Origin: Mesobacillus subterraneus | GTDB taxonomy: Bacteria > Bacillota > Bacilli > Bacillales > Cytobacillaceae | Assembly: GCF_020524355.2 (NCBI RefSeq) | Contig: NZ_CP129019.1 | Location: forward strand, 3,906,001 to 3,970,000 | Length of the DNA stretch: 64,000 nt | Direction: 5' to 3' | Shown here: piece by piece, positions 26,802 to 35,260 of the stretch | Numbering within the stretch: position 1 is the first letter of the stretch | Layout: each line of letters opens with the position of its first letter | Position numbers and translations under genes: made by a program | Notes under the pieces: model-generated | Database searches by the model: none | What the model was told of the DNA's origin: nothing | What the model saw: only the letters and a program-made list of their open reading frames with translations

Positions 26802-27563
26802 ATGATTCCGTTACGCGCTAAGCTTACCGCTTCTTTTTATGCCCTATTATCGATCAGTTTTTGGGGAGTTTCCTTCGTTTCTGCAAAAGCTGTACTCGCA
26901 AAGCTCGATCCTTACTCCTTATTGGTGCTCCGCTTTGGCCTAGGAGCTTTATTTTTATTGGTAATTTTACTGCTCAACCGTTCTCGTCTGCGGATTTCGA
27001 TCGGATACATCCCACATTTGGTGGTCCTCGGAATGCTGGTCGCCATAGCAGGCGTCTTTCTTGTCACAACGACCCGGAGCGGCCATTCCTTCGAGTTCGC
27101 GATGAACTTCGGCTTCATCCTGATGATTCTCAGCACATTGAACTGGGCGATCTATTCCATCCTGCTAAAAAAGCTCCACATCCCGTATCCTGCACTCTTG
27201 GTGACTTTTTACATGAGCCTGATCGGCTTTATGCTCACCCTCCCTTTTATCATCCGCAACAAAGGCTGGGAATCTCTGCCCATGCTGACCGAGACAGAGT
27301 GGGCACATCTTTTATTCCTTGCGATATTTGTATCTGGAATTGGCTATTGGTATTGGGGAAAGGCACTGGAAGTTTTGGATGCCTCGAAAGTGTCAATGTT
27401 CTTATACCTTGAGCCGCTGGCTACGCTAATTGCCGCCATCTTTCTTTTACATGAAAAATTTATCCTCATAAGTGCGATTGGCGGAATCATAATTATTATT
27501 GGAGTGGTTATTGTCAATGGTGGTCTTGCACGTTTAGTGGCGAGTACGATTTTTAAAAAATGA
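26802..27563 (+). CDS. EamA/DMT family transporter with internal deletion
   Basis: Drug/metabolite transporter-type membrane protein. Residues 1-75 hold two helices including SFWGVSFVSAKAVL, then the sequence jumps from HLVVLG to MLVAIAGVFLVTT. In full-length relatives (about 300 residues, ten helices) roughly 45-50 residues covering helices 3 and 4 lie between these points. Here the protein is 253 residues and in frame throughout, so an in-frame deletion is inferred. The second EamA half (about 100-245) is complete. ATG start at 26802; no strong ribosome site besides AAAGGA. Function is probably impaired. Confidence 0.75.
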   Translation: MIPLRAKLTASFYALLSISFWGVSFVSAKAVLAKLDPYSLLVLRFGLGALFLLVILLLNRSRLRISIGYIPHLVVLGMLVAIAGVFLVTTTRSGHSFEFAMNFGFILMILSTLNWAIYSILLKKLHIPYPALLVTFYMSLIGFMLTLPFIIRNKGWESLPMLTETEWAHLLFLAIFVSGIGYWYWGKALEVLDASKVSMFLYLEPLATLIAAIFLLHEKFILISAIGGIIIIIGVVIVNGGLARLVASTIFKK

Positions 27564-27580
27564 AGAAGGTGGGAGTGCCC

Positions 27581-28087
27581 ATGACTTTGAATTCTCAGGC
27601 AAAAAAACTGTTAGATTTACTAAAAAACCCTTCCAAACAAGAGATGAAGAAAGCCCTGGCGAATATCAATATGTCTGAAGAAGAGTTGAAGCCCTTTCTT
27701 CAATCGTCTTCCGGCAAGCCTTATTACCGGAAACTTCTGTACAAAACCGAGGATGTCGAGCTCCTTGTGATGAACTGGTCAGATTTAGAGTGCGCTCCGC
27801 ACGACCACGGCGATTCCCATGGGTGGATCCAGGTTCTTAACGGCACTTCCATTAATTCAGTTTACGAAGTCATCGACAACAGCCTGCCAAAAGAACTGTT
27901 CAAGGAGTATCATCATCAAGGGAAATTCTTCTATGCTCCGCAAAAAGGAGTGCATAAAATGCAGGCAGACGCAGCAAAAGGGCTCGTCACTCTCCACCTC
28001 TATTCCCCTCCCATCAGCGGGATGAAAGTCTACGACCTTGAAAAATGTGCCGTCTGTGTCGTCTCCGATGACTGCGGGGCATGGTGA
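27581..28087 (+). CDS. Cysteine dioxygenase family protein (cupin)
   Basis: Non-heme iron thiol dioxygenase, expected to oxidise cysteine to its sulfinic acid. The 168-residue cupin has the iron ligands in PHDHGDSHGW (H-x-H) and the third His in KGVHKMQ, plus the family segment VTLHLYSPP. The ATG at 27581 follows GGTGGGAG; an upstream in-frame ATG overlaps the EamA stop. The stop TGA at 28085 follows GAW; the same frame then reads PEEQRQKIKEIQLTK before a TAA at 28133, so the natural C-terminus may have been lost by a TGG-to-TGA change. Confidence 0.8.
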   Translation: MTLNSQAKKLLDLLKNPSKQEMKKALANINMSEEELKPFLQSSSGKPYYRKLLYKTEDVELLVMNWSDLECAPHDHGDSHGWIQVLNGTSINSVYEVIDNSLPKELFKEYHHQGKFFYAPQKGVHKMQADAAKGLVTLHLYSPPISGMKVYDLEKCAVCVVSDDCGAW

Positions 28088-28133
28088 CCAGAGGAACAGC
28101 GCCAGAAAATCAAAGAAATCCAGCTTACAAAAT

Positions 28134-28325
28134 AAGAAAAGCACAAGCGCCTTGGTCAGCCCCGACAAGCGCTGGAGGGCCTGACAGTGAAGTCGGTCTT
28201 TGACTTCATTGGCAGGACCGAAGCGTCTCGAGGAGTTAGGAGCCGCAGCTAGACAAGCGTCTCAAGGAGTTAGGAGCCGCAGCTGGACAAGCGACTCGAG
28301 GGGCTAGGCGCTGGAGCTGGATTAA
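28134..28325. repeat. Dispersed intergenic repeat, copy E
   Basis: Core AAAGCACAAGCGCCTTGG, the GAAGTC...GACTTC hairpin module, several CGAGGAGTTAGGAGCCGCAG segments and a GGCGCTGGAGCTGGAT end. It starts at the distal in-frame TAA after the cysteine dioxygenase gene. Confidence 0.9.
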
Positions 28326-28383
28326 GAAAACTACATGTAGTCATCCACACTTAAATATTTTTATAATTTCCTAAGCAACAAGA

Positions 28384-28414
28384 AGACGGTACTCATGCTT
28401 CATGAGTACCGTCT
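28384..28414 (-). terminator. Terminator of DUF1456 gene
   Basis: Perfect AGACGGTACTCATG / CATGAGTACCGTCT stem with a 3-nt loop, just after the stop. Confidence 0.8.
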
Positions 28415-28424
28415 CTTCAGATTT

Positions 28425-28916
28425 CTATCCGCGGAATTTCAAAGCCAGGCCCTTCAGGAAATTCCGAGCAAATTTATCGCCGCATTCCCGGTAGTTCTTG
28501 TGCCCTTCTTTTCGTAAAATCGCCCCTAATTCACCTTTGCTGACGCGGACTCCCGCAAGGTCAAAAATCTCAAGCATATCCTCGCTCGTGAGCGACAGGG
28601 CGATCTTCATTTTTTTCAAAAGCTGGTTATTCACAGTCTCTCCGGTCAGTGGCGGGGCACCAGTCTCCCCTGGACGCTTGCCTCTTTTAAAAGTAACCAT
28701 CCCATTCAAGAACTGCTCCATCATTGCATTGTTGATCCTTATGTAGCCCTCTGGGACAATCTCCTCACCAAATTCATCTTCATCTACCCTCTGCAGCATC
28801 ATGCGGACATCGTCCTTCGTCACGTTCACCCCGCCTAGATTGAAGATCTCTACCATATCGGTATCCTTTATATCCAAGGCGTAGCGCAAACGGATTGTTA
28901 TATCATTGTTAAGCAT
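28425..28916 (-). CDS. DUF1456 family protein (YehS-like)
   Basis: A 163-residue cytosolic protein made of two homologous repeats: NNDITIRLRYALDIKDTDMV at the N-terminus and NNQLLKKMKIALSLTSEDML at about residue 95, each followed by a V-x-V-(T/S)-K motif. This duplicated arrangement is the hallmark of DUF1456. Function unknown. ATG start with AGGAGG-type site (TAGGAGGC). Confidence 0.88.
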   Translation of the reverse strand: MLNNDITIRLRYALDIKDTDMVEIFNLGGVNVTKDDVRMMLQRVDEDEFGEEIVPEGYIRINNAMMEQFLNGMVTFKRGKRPGETGAPPLTGETVNNQLLKKMKIALSLTSEDMLEIFDLAGVRVSKGELGAILRKEGHKNYRECGDKFARNFLKGLALKFRG

Positions 28917-29084
28917 GAAAGAGCCTCCTATAGCCGAAACAATTTTAAGCAGACTCTATTGTAGCATATGCGAAGCCAGCATTAAAATAAGGGTGAGAGC
29001 ATTAAGCTTCTCCCCCTTACCAAGCCATTTTCCGGCCACTGAAAATCAGAGCGCAAAAATCAATTTAAAGACTTGCAATTCTCC

Positions 29085-29234
29085 TTATTTCGTCTCTCTA
29101 TGCAGCGTGTATCTCTTTAAGCGCGGGCAATACTTTTTTAATTCGATCCGATCAGGATTATTCCTTTTATTTTTGGTTGTAATGTAATTTCTGTCTCCTG
29201 TTTCCGTGCATGCAAGGGTAATTTTGACTCTCAT
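29085..29234 (-). CDS. rpmG: 50S ribosomal protein L33, zinc-free (C-minus) form
   Basis: A 49-residue L33. The zinc form has two CxxC pairs; here the first is reduced to a single Cys ([11 protein letters not shown]) and the second reads [10 protein letters not shown], so zinc cannot be bound as usual. Such C-minus copies replace the zinc form when zinc is scarce. In minus orientation it lies 24 nt downstream of the Zur-boxed FAD protein gene and is likely co-transcribed with it. ATG with AGGAGG-type site. Confidence 0.9.
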   Translation of the reverse strand: MRVKITLACTETGDRNYITTKNKRNNPDRIELKKYCPRLKRYTLHRETK

Positions 29235-29257
29235 TTTTTCTTTCCTCCTAATTTCTT

Positions 29258-30421
29258 TTATCTATTGTGAAGTATTCTTTCGGCTGCCTGACGTGCACCA
29301 GAGATATTTCGGGCAATAGGACCAATCTCCAGTTCGGCAAGAGCTCCCATCACGTAAAGGTGAGGGCACCATTCGAGCTTTGGACTGACAATTGGATAAC
29401 CACATCGGGCACATGGGAGATCAAATTTTTCTATCGCCTTGTCCAGCCATCCGCCGCCAGGGCGACCGGGCTTAAATCCTGTGGCGAAAACGATCGATTT
29501 TACGCTGACCTCTTGTTGTTCAAGTATAAGGTTAATCTCTTTCCTGTCCCCTTTACTTGCTGATTTTACCTCATCATCCACTACCTTGATCTTTTGTTCA
29601 TTTTCTAGTTTCTTTAGCTTCTGGAATAGTTCCGTAGTCAGCGACCCTCTGTTCCTCGCACCGATAATGACATCCCTGCGTTTTTCATAATCGCTGATTT
29701 GACGATAGGCAGTTTGTTTCTTTGGTCCCAGCCATCCCGGATCGCTATCAAAATCGAAAACTCTGAAGGGATGCCTTTTGATTAAGGTGACACCTCCCGG
29801 ATACATCGCAGCTAGCTTGATCACAAGATGCGCAGAAGTGATTCCTCCTCCTACTACGGCAATGGGAGGCTTCAGCTCCTGGATAGAGGCAGTTTTATCG
29901 AAGACATGAAAGACCTGGTTGGATTCTTCATAAAGTGCGTCTGCCCATTTAGGAATATGTAACTGGTCATTTACACTTAGTGCCAATACGATATTCCTGC
30001 CAACCAAGCTTTTACCGTCTAATGTATGAACCCTCCAGTGGTCCTTAACCTTCTCGATGTCATTGACATAACCCTGCTGCCAGGATTGTTCCAAAGCTGT
30101 CTCTTGAAAAAGATGCTGATTATGTTCATTAAAAATCTTCAGCGATGGACGCTTGTATTGACCGTAAAATTCGTTATCCTTGAGGTTCTTTTTTTTTGTA
30201 AAACTGATGAGGCTGAATGGATCGGCATCAAGGTGATGCACGAATGGAGAACGAAGAAACTTCATACCAATTAACCCAGTATTTCTTGTCCAATTAGATA
30301 AAGGTTTTTCATGCGGATCAATAATACAGAGATTACCTGGTAAAACCTTTTTGTTTTTTAACAAAAAGGTGGCGACCGTACATCCTTGTATGCCTCCACC
30401 TATTACAATCCATTCGTACAC
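29258..30421 (-). CDS. FAD/NAD(P)-binding oxidoreductase in Zur-type operon
   Basis: A 387-residue flavoprotein with two dinucleotide motifs: [15 protein letters not shown] at the N-terminus and [15 protein letters not shown] at about residue 190, plus the [11 protein letters not shown] segment near 325. The layout resembles lysine/ornithine N-monooxygenase-like and thioredoxin-reductase-like enzymes. CARCGY (about residue 345) is a possible metal or redox site. A GTG start follows AGGAGGG at 8 nt, and a Zur box lies 25 bp upstream, so it is probably made under zinc starvation. Substrate unknown. Confidence 0.78.
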   Translation of the reverse strand: MYEWIVIGGGIQGCTVATFLLKNKKVLPGNLCIIDPHEKPLSNWTRNTGLIGMKFLRSPFVHHLDADPFSLISFTKKKNLKDNEFYGQYKRPSLKIFNEHNQHLFQETALEQSWQQGYVNDIEKVKDHWRVHTLDGKSLVGRNIVLALSVNDQLHIPKWADALYEESNQVFHVFDKTASIQELKPPIAVVGGGITSAHLVIKLAAMYPGGVTLIKRHPFRVFDFDSDPGWLGPKKQTAYRQISDYEKRRDVIIGARNRGSLTTELFQKLKKLENEQKIKVVDDEVKSASKGDRKEINLILEQQEVSVKSIVFATGFKPGRPGGGWLDKAIEKFDLPCARCGYPIVSPKLEWCPHLYVMGALAELEIGPIARNISGARQAAERILHNR

Positions 30422-30445
30422 ATTTATACCCTCCTGCTAAATAAA

Positions 30446-30460
30446 ACGTAATCATTACGA
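30446..30460. promoter_or_regulatory. Zur box
   Basis: ACGTAATCATTACGA, one base from the B. subtilis Zur consensus TCGTAATNATTACGA; upstream of the FAD protein-rpmG pair. Confidence 0.85.
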
Positions 30461-30478
30461 TTTGTAAAATAAAAAAAA

Positions 30479-30850
30479 TCACGAATGAACTTCATTAACT
30501 GAGAAATAAAAATATTTTATTTTGTCATTAACGATCCTTCTTCTTGAAAGAACTTGTTCCGTGAGATCAACCCAAGTCATATTCTCCGATTTTTTCTCTA
30601 GCTGCTGATTGATATAATTTTCCGCTTCTCTCATTAGCGCCATCAGCTGCCCGAATGTTAAATTGAAATGCCTTGCTGCCTGTCTGTGAGGTGCATGCTT
30701 AACAAGGAGTGACATAAATTCATCAGATGTCTCAGCTTGTTGAGCCAAATCGTCTTCCAGCCGAACAACATACTCATAGACCTCTCTTTGTTCAATTGGA
30801 AGTGATTTTATTATATCTCTCGAGAGAATCTCCATTAAATGTGAATTCAT
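30479..30850 (-). CDS. Unknown protein with HTH-like segment, in Zur-type operon
   Basis: A 123-residue, largely helical protein. RQAARHFNLTFGQLMALMRE (about residues 57-76) looks like a helix-turn-helix of the sigma-factor region-4 kind. It begins 25 nt after the rpmE2 stop with GAGGTGG upstream, so it is probably the third gene of the rpsN2-rpmE2 transcript. I do not recognise a named family. Its position suggests a regulatory role during zinc limitation, but this is inference only. Confidence 0.6.
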   Translation of the reverse strand: MNSHLMEILSRDIIKSLPIEQREVYEYVVRLEDDLAQQAETSDEFMSLLVKHAPHRQAARHFNLTFGQLMALMREAENYINQQLEKKSENMTWVDLTEQVLSRRRIVNDKIKYFYFSVNEVHS

Positions 30851-30875
30851 ATGTCCACCTCAGCTGACTTACATT

Positions 30876-31126
30876 TTATTTATCCTTTAAATTATACCTC
30901 TTCATAAATCTTTCAGTCCGGCCTCCGCGGTCAGAAAACTTTTGGACGCCCGTATAAAACGGATGAGTATCAGAGCTTACCTCTACTTTAATAAGCGGAT
31001 AAGTGTTGCCATCTTCCCACTCGGTTGTTTGGGTCGAATTCTTTGTCGATCCTGTTAAAACTTAAAGCAGTTGTTTGTATCCATGAATACTACTTTATGA
31101 TAATTAGGATGAATGTTTTCCTTCAT
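30876..31126 (-). pseudogene. rpmE2: 50S ribosomal protein L31 type B, frameshifted
   Basis: Zinc-independent L31 paralogue (about 83 residues when intact). The gene starts MKENIHPNYHKVVFMDTN and after a frame shift reads [18 protein letters not shown] to [20 protein letters not shown]. The break is at AAGTTTTAACAGG, where five T instead of four would keep the frame. Cys ligands of the zinc form are absent. Short and in a homopolymer, so a read error is plausible. ATG follows GGAGG. Confidence 0.8.
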
Positions 31127-31146
31127 CGTAAATTCCTCCAATCTTT

Positions 31147-31416
31147 CTACCAGCTGGATTTTTTCACGCCCGGAATCTGGCCTTTATGGGCGTATTCACG
31201 GAAAGCAATACGCGACATTTTGAATTTACGGAGATATCCACGCGGTCTTCCGGTCACTTCACAACGATTTTTCAAGCGAGTCGGTGCAGAATCACGCGGT
31301 AGCTTCCTCAGCGCTTCGTAATCGCCCTTTTCTTTCAGTTCCCTGCGCAGGTCTGCATATTTCAACACCAGCTCCTGGCGTTTTTTTTCTTTTACAACCT
31401 TTGATTTTTTAGCCAA
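31147..31416 (-). CDS. rpsN2: 30S ribosomal protein S14, zinc-free paralogue
   Basis: An 89-residue S14 of the C-minus type; the housekeeping zinc S14 is about 61 residues with two CxxC motifs, which are lacking here. Conserved C-terminal [19 protein letters not shown] and [18 protein letters not shown] confirm the identity. The TTG start at 31416 follows GAGGAG. A perfect Zur box lies 27 bp upstream. First gene of the rpsN2-rpmE2-30850 group. Confidence 0.92.
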   Translation of the reverse strand: MAKKSKVVKEKKRQELVLKYADLRRELKEKGDYEALRKLPRDSAPTRLKNRCEVTGRPRGYLRKFKMSRIAFREYAHKGQIPGVKKSSW

Positions 31417-31442
31417 TAGACTCACTCCTCTCTTAAAGATAA

Positions 31443-31457
31443 TCGTAATCATTACGA
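31443..31457. promoter_or_regulatory. Zur box
   Basis: TCGTAATCATTACGA, full match to the Zur consensus, upstream of rpsN2. Confidence 0.9.
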
Positions 31458-31597
31458 TTTATAAAATAACATAAAGATATTTAATCACATATATTCAGTA
31501 AGCGCAACTCCAATAATCGCTTTGTTTTTAATTAGCCTTTAAATCCCTTTTATGAAACTTACGTCCTGCTATCACCTGTACACTGCCGAATACCATC

Positions 31598-32797
31598 TTA
31601 GCTGCCACTCTCCACCGGTACGGTGAAAGGCGGAAGATGATCAGGGAATTGACGCCAATCCATCAGCATTTCTTCATCTGTCACCAGACATTGATCAAGT
31701 TTACCAATAATCTCATGCACATCCATCTTCACGCCAATAAAAACCAACTCCGTCATTCGATCCCCAAATTCAATATCCCATTTTGCCAATAATTCAGGCT
31801 CTTCTTTTAAAATTTGATTTTTCTCATCCTCCGGGTAGGCGTCAATCCACTCTCCGGCAGCCTCCAGCATGATGGAAGGTCCGGCCTGGGATATTAATCC
31901 TGCTACATCATTACGGGTTGCCAGCCAGAAAAAGCCTTTTGCCCTAACAATATCCTCAGGCCATTCCTCAAGCCACCTCATCCATCTCGCAGGGTGGAAT
32001 GGACGCTTCCTCCTGTAAACAAATGCAGATATACCGAATTCCTCTGTTTCGGGGACATGTTCTTCATTTAGTTCCTTTATCCAACCTGCTCCCTGGCTGG
32101 CCTCTTCAAAATTGAACAATCCCGTATCGAGAACTTCCTCCATCCTTACCCTTGAATGACTGGATTCAATGATTCTTGCACCCGGATTCAGCTTTTGCAG
32201 TACTGCCTTCAACTCAAGGTAGACATCGGCATCGACCAGATCCTTTTTGTTTAAAAGGATGACATTAGCAAACTCGATCTGATCAATCAATAAGTCGACG
32301 ACCTCTCGTGTATCATTCTCATCTGTACCTTCCTTTCTGTCCAAAAGGCTTTCCCCTGAAGAGAAATCATGCCAAAACCTGTTTGCATCAACCACCGTTA
32401 CCATAGTGTCGAGATTACACCACTCCGATAAATTAATCCCCAGTTCCTCATCCACATAAGTAAATGTCTGGGCAACCGGAATCGGTTCTGAAATCCCGGA
32501 CGATTCAATAACGATATAGTCAACGTCCCCAGCCTTCGCCAGACGCTCCACTTCAATTATTAAATCCTCTCTTAATGTACAGCATATACAGCCGTTTTGA
32601 AGCTCGACCAGCTTCTCCTCCGTTTTTGAAAAGCCTCCATTTTTAATCAGAGCGGCGTCGATATTCACTTCACTCATATCATTTACAATCACTGCAATTT
32701 TTTTATTCTCCCGATTGTTCAATATATGATTCAGTAACGTGGTCTTTCCTGAACCAAGGTAGCCGCTCAATACAGTTACAGGGATTTTCCTGTTCAT
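31598..32797 (-). CDS. zagA: COG0523 GTPase, zinc metallochaperone ZagA/YciC
   Basis: G3E-family GTPase that delivers zinc to target enzymes under zinc starvation. The 399-residue protein has Walker [12 protein letters not shown] near the N-terminus, the metal-binding CxCC motif ([11 protein letters not shown], about residue 72), the NKKDL guanine motif (about 184) and a C-terminal CobW domain ([14 protein letters not shown]). Start ATG with GAGGTG. A perfect Zur box at 32877 precedes it. It is divergent from znuA. Confidence 0.92.
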   Translation of the reverse strand: MNRKIPVTVLSGYLGSGKTTLLNHILNNRENKKIAVIVNDMSEVNIDAALIKNGGFSKTEEKLVELQNGCICCTLREDLIIEVERLAKAGDVDYIVIESSGISEPIPVAQTFTYVDEELGINLSEWCNLDTMVTVVDANRFWHDFSSGESLLDRKEGTDENDTREVVDLLIDQIEFANVILLNKKDLVDADVYLELKAVLQKLNPGARIIESSHSRVRMEEVLDTGLFNFEEASQGAGWIKELNEEHVPETEEFGISAFVYRRKRPFHPARWMRWLEEWPEDIVRAKGFFWLATRNDVAGLISQAGPSIMLEAAGEWIDAYPEDEKNQILKEEPELLAKWDIEFGDRMTELVFIGVKMDVHEIIGKLDQCLVTDEEMLMDWRQFPDHLPPFTVPVESGS

Positions 32798-32876
32798 TTC
32801 TACACCTCTTTATTTATTTTGATTTTTTCACATACATGCCTTCCGCTTAGCATACTATTCAATTAGACCTCACTAA

Positions 32877-32891
32877 TCGTAATCATTACGA
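32877..32891. promoter_or_regulatory. Zur box
   Basis: TCGTAATCATTACGA, full consensus match, 80 bp upstream of zagA. Confidence 0.9.
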
Positions 32892-33005
32892 TTTGAGATT
32901 GATAATAATCGCTTCCTTCCTGCTTGTCAATTATTTATAAATGAAAATACTTCACTGCCCTTCTCTCTTTAAGGGCATAGTCGATTCTGTCCAAAAGGAA
33001 TTAAA

Positions 33006-33020
33006 TCGTAATGATTCCTA
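33006..33020. promoter_or_regulatory. Degenerate Zur box
   Basis: TCGTAATGATTCCTA: left half matches, right half is degraded. It lies between the zagA and znuA boxes and could help control either. Confidence 0.45.
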
Positions 33021-33060
33021 AAATAATTTACAAATTTGAATTTCTGTTTTAAACTTTAAA

Positions 33061-33075
33061 TCGTAATCATTTCGA
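33061..33075. promoter_or_regulatory. Zur box
   Basis: TCGTAATCATTTCGA, one mismatch to consensus, 31 bp upstream of the znuA start codon. Confidence 0.85.
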
Positions 33076-33105
33076 TTAATGAAAATATCGTTTAAGGAGA
33101 TCACT

Positions 33106-34176
33106 ATGAGAATTACTAAACTATCGCTTGGATTACTGCTATTAGTGGGTCTGACACTGGCCGGCTGTTCTTCCAGCGAGAAATCAGCCAAAAAAGATGA
33201 ATCTGAGGCTAATAAACTGACTGTCTATACAACCATCTACCCTCTTCAGGATTTTGCGAAGAAAATTGGCGGGGAATTTGTTGAAGTGGAAAGCATCTAT
33301 CCACCGAATGTAGACGCTCACAGCTTCGAACCAAGCACGAAGGATATGATGAATTTGGCAGAAGCTGATTTGTTCATCTATTCCGGAGCTGGAATCGAGG
33401 GGTTCACCGAAAAAGCGGAGAAAGCCTTGAGAAATGAAAAGGTCATGATGGTAAAGGCAGCAGAGAATGTGGACATGATTGAGTCTGGCCATACGCATTC
33501 TCATGATGAAGAGGAGTCTCATTCCGATGAACAGCACCAGGAAGGAGATGCCTCTCACTCTGATGAAGAACACAAGGACGACGCTGCCTCTCACTCTGAT
33601 GAAGAGCACCAGGACGAAGATGCCTCTCACTCGGACGAGGAGCAGCATGACCAAAACTTGGATCCCCATGTTTGGCTTGATCCTATTCTGTCTATCAAAC
33701 TGGCAGCAAATATCAAAGATTCCTTGATCGAGCTCATGCCTGATCGTGAACAGGAATTTGAACAGAATTTTGCGCTACTTGAGAAAGACCTAAAGGAATT
33801 GGACAATGAATTCAAGAATGTGATTGAACAGGCTGAAAATAAACATCTTTTAGTTGCCCATGAAGCTTATGGATACTGGTCCAATAGATATGGAATCATC
33901 CAGATCGCTGTCAATGGGCTTTCTCCTACCCAGGAGCCTTCACAACGTGAATTGACAAATTTGATTGAAGAAGCAAAAGAACATGATTTGAAATACATTG
34001 CGTTTGAACAGAATGTTTCGTCACGCGTGGCAGAAATGATTCAACGGGAAATTGGTGCTGAGACAGTTACCCTGTATAACCTTGAGTCCATCTCGGCTGA
34101 AGATATGAAGAATCAAGAGGACTATTTCAGCCTGATGCGGAAAAATCTTCAGACACTGGAAAAAGTGTTAAATTGA
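33106..34176 (+). CDS. znuA: Zinc-binding lipoprotein ZnuA/AdcA-like with His-rich loop
   Basis: Extracytoplasmic zinc receptor of a metal uptake system. The 356-residue protein has a lipoprotein signal with LAGC (Cys about residue 20). Metal ligands are His in VDAHSFEPS, HVWLDP, the AHEAYGYW segment, and an acidic residue in AFEQNVSS. Between the first two lies a long His/Asp/Glu/Ser loop (about residues 130-185) built from imperfect ASHSDEEH repeats, which gathers zinc in ZnuA relatives. The ATG at 33106 follows AAGGAG; an in-frame ATG at 33079 has no site. No znuB or znuC follows. Confidence 0.88.
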   Translation: MRITKLSLGLLLLVGLTLAGCSSSEKSAKKDESEANKLTVYTTIYPLQDFAKKIGGEFVEVESIYPPNVDAHSFEPSTKDMMNLAEADLFIYSGAGIEGFTEKAEKALRNEKVMMVKAAENVDMIESGHTHSHDEEESHSDEQHQEGDASHSDEEHKDDAASHSDEEHQDEDASHSDEEQHDQNLDPHVWLDPILSIKLAANIKDSLIELMPDREQEFEQNFALLEKDLKELDNEFKNVIEQAENKHLLVAHEAYGYWSNRYGIIQIAVNGLSPTQEPSQRELTNLIEEAKEHDLKYIAFEQNVSSRVAEMIQREIGAETVTLYNLESISAEDMKNQEDYFSLMRKNLQTLEKVLN

Positions 34177-34251
34177 TAGTCTTTTTACTAGATTGTACAT
34201 ATTTTCTTAAATTAAATAGTACAATCTAGTAAAACTAACTAGGAGGATAAA

Positions 34252-35248
34252 ATGATTCGATTAATCCGCTCCAATTTATTGGACATTACAGGTTTTGCTG
34301 TCATTCTGGCGTTTCTTTTGCTGCTAAGCCTGGGGATGGGTTTTCAGAGTAAGTTGGAGATTCCTTCTTCCATTTTAAATCTGAATACGATCTTTCTCAG
34401 TATTTTAATAGAAGCCTTCCCTTTCGTCCTGATCGGGGTGCTGATTGCGGGAATGATCCAGATTTTTGTCACTGAGGAGCATATAAGCAGATGGATTCCT
34501 AAGAACAAATATTTGGCGATTATTATGAGCTGCAGTGTTGGCGCTCTTTTTCCAGCGTGCGAATGCGGAATCGTGCCTATCATCCGCAGGCTAGTCGGCA
34601 AAGGAGTCCCGATAGCCGCTGCCATTGGTTTCATGCTGACAGGGCCCCTCATCAATCCGATTGTCATTGCGTCTACCTATATGGCTTTTGGCAATGATTT
34701 TAAAATCGCTGCGCTTCGGATGGGATTGGGATTTGCCATCGCGATTCTTGTCGCCCTCATGGTTGGAATGATTTTCAAAGGAACACAGTTCAAAAAAAAG
34801 CACTTCAATGCATGTGCTTAGCCATTCCGGAAAACAGTCCTTCCTCGAAAAGTTCTGGGCCATGCTCCAGCATTCGATTGATGAGTTTTTCGACATGGCC
34901 AAGTATCTGATCATCGGTGCATTTCTGGCCGCTATGGTCCAGACCTATATGCCGGCGAAAACCTTATTGGAAATCGGCAGTGGTGCGGCTTCCTCGCTGG
35001 CTGTCATGATGGGACTAGCGTTCTTCCTGTCGCTTTGCTCTGAGGCGGATGCCTTCATTGGGGCTTCCTTCAGCAGCATCTTTCCTTCAACCTCGATCCT
35101 TGGCTTCCTGATTTTTGGACCGATGATTGACTTGAAAAACACGCTGATCATGATGAGCGTATTCCGGTTTAAATTTGTCATGACCGTTCTTGCACTCGTC
35201 GCTGGCACTGTATTCACTATTCTCATGCTGTTTGGCGGCATGCTATAG
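34252..35248 (+). pseudogene. ycgR: Permease, YcgR/DUF318 family, frameshifted
   Basis: Multi-pass membrane permease of about 331 residues when repaired, in the family with the motif CECGIVPIIRRLVGKGVPIAAA and a second ALFPACE-type loop. The C-terminal half repeats the pattern with LSLCSEADAFIGASF. The frame breaks at a run of eight A (34792-34799); seven A would join QFKKSTSMHVLSHSGKQ. It follows znuA by 75 bp with AGGAGG at its ATG and is followed closely by the YcgQ-like gene. Possibly a read error. Confidence 0.8.
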
Positions 35249-35260
35249 GAGGTCTTGTCC

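Noticed and set aside
34808..35248. Separate second permease gene starting at MHVLSHSGKQ
   Set aside because: The join at the A8 run restores a normal full-length YcgR-type permease, so this is the second half of one gene.
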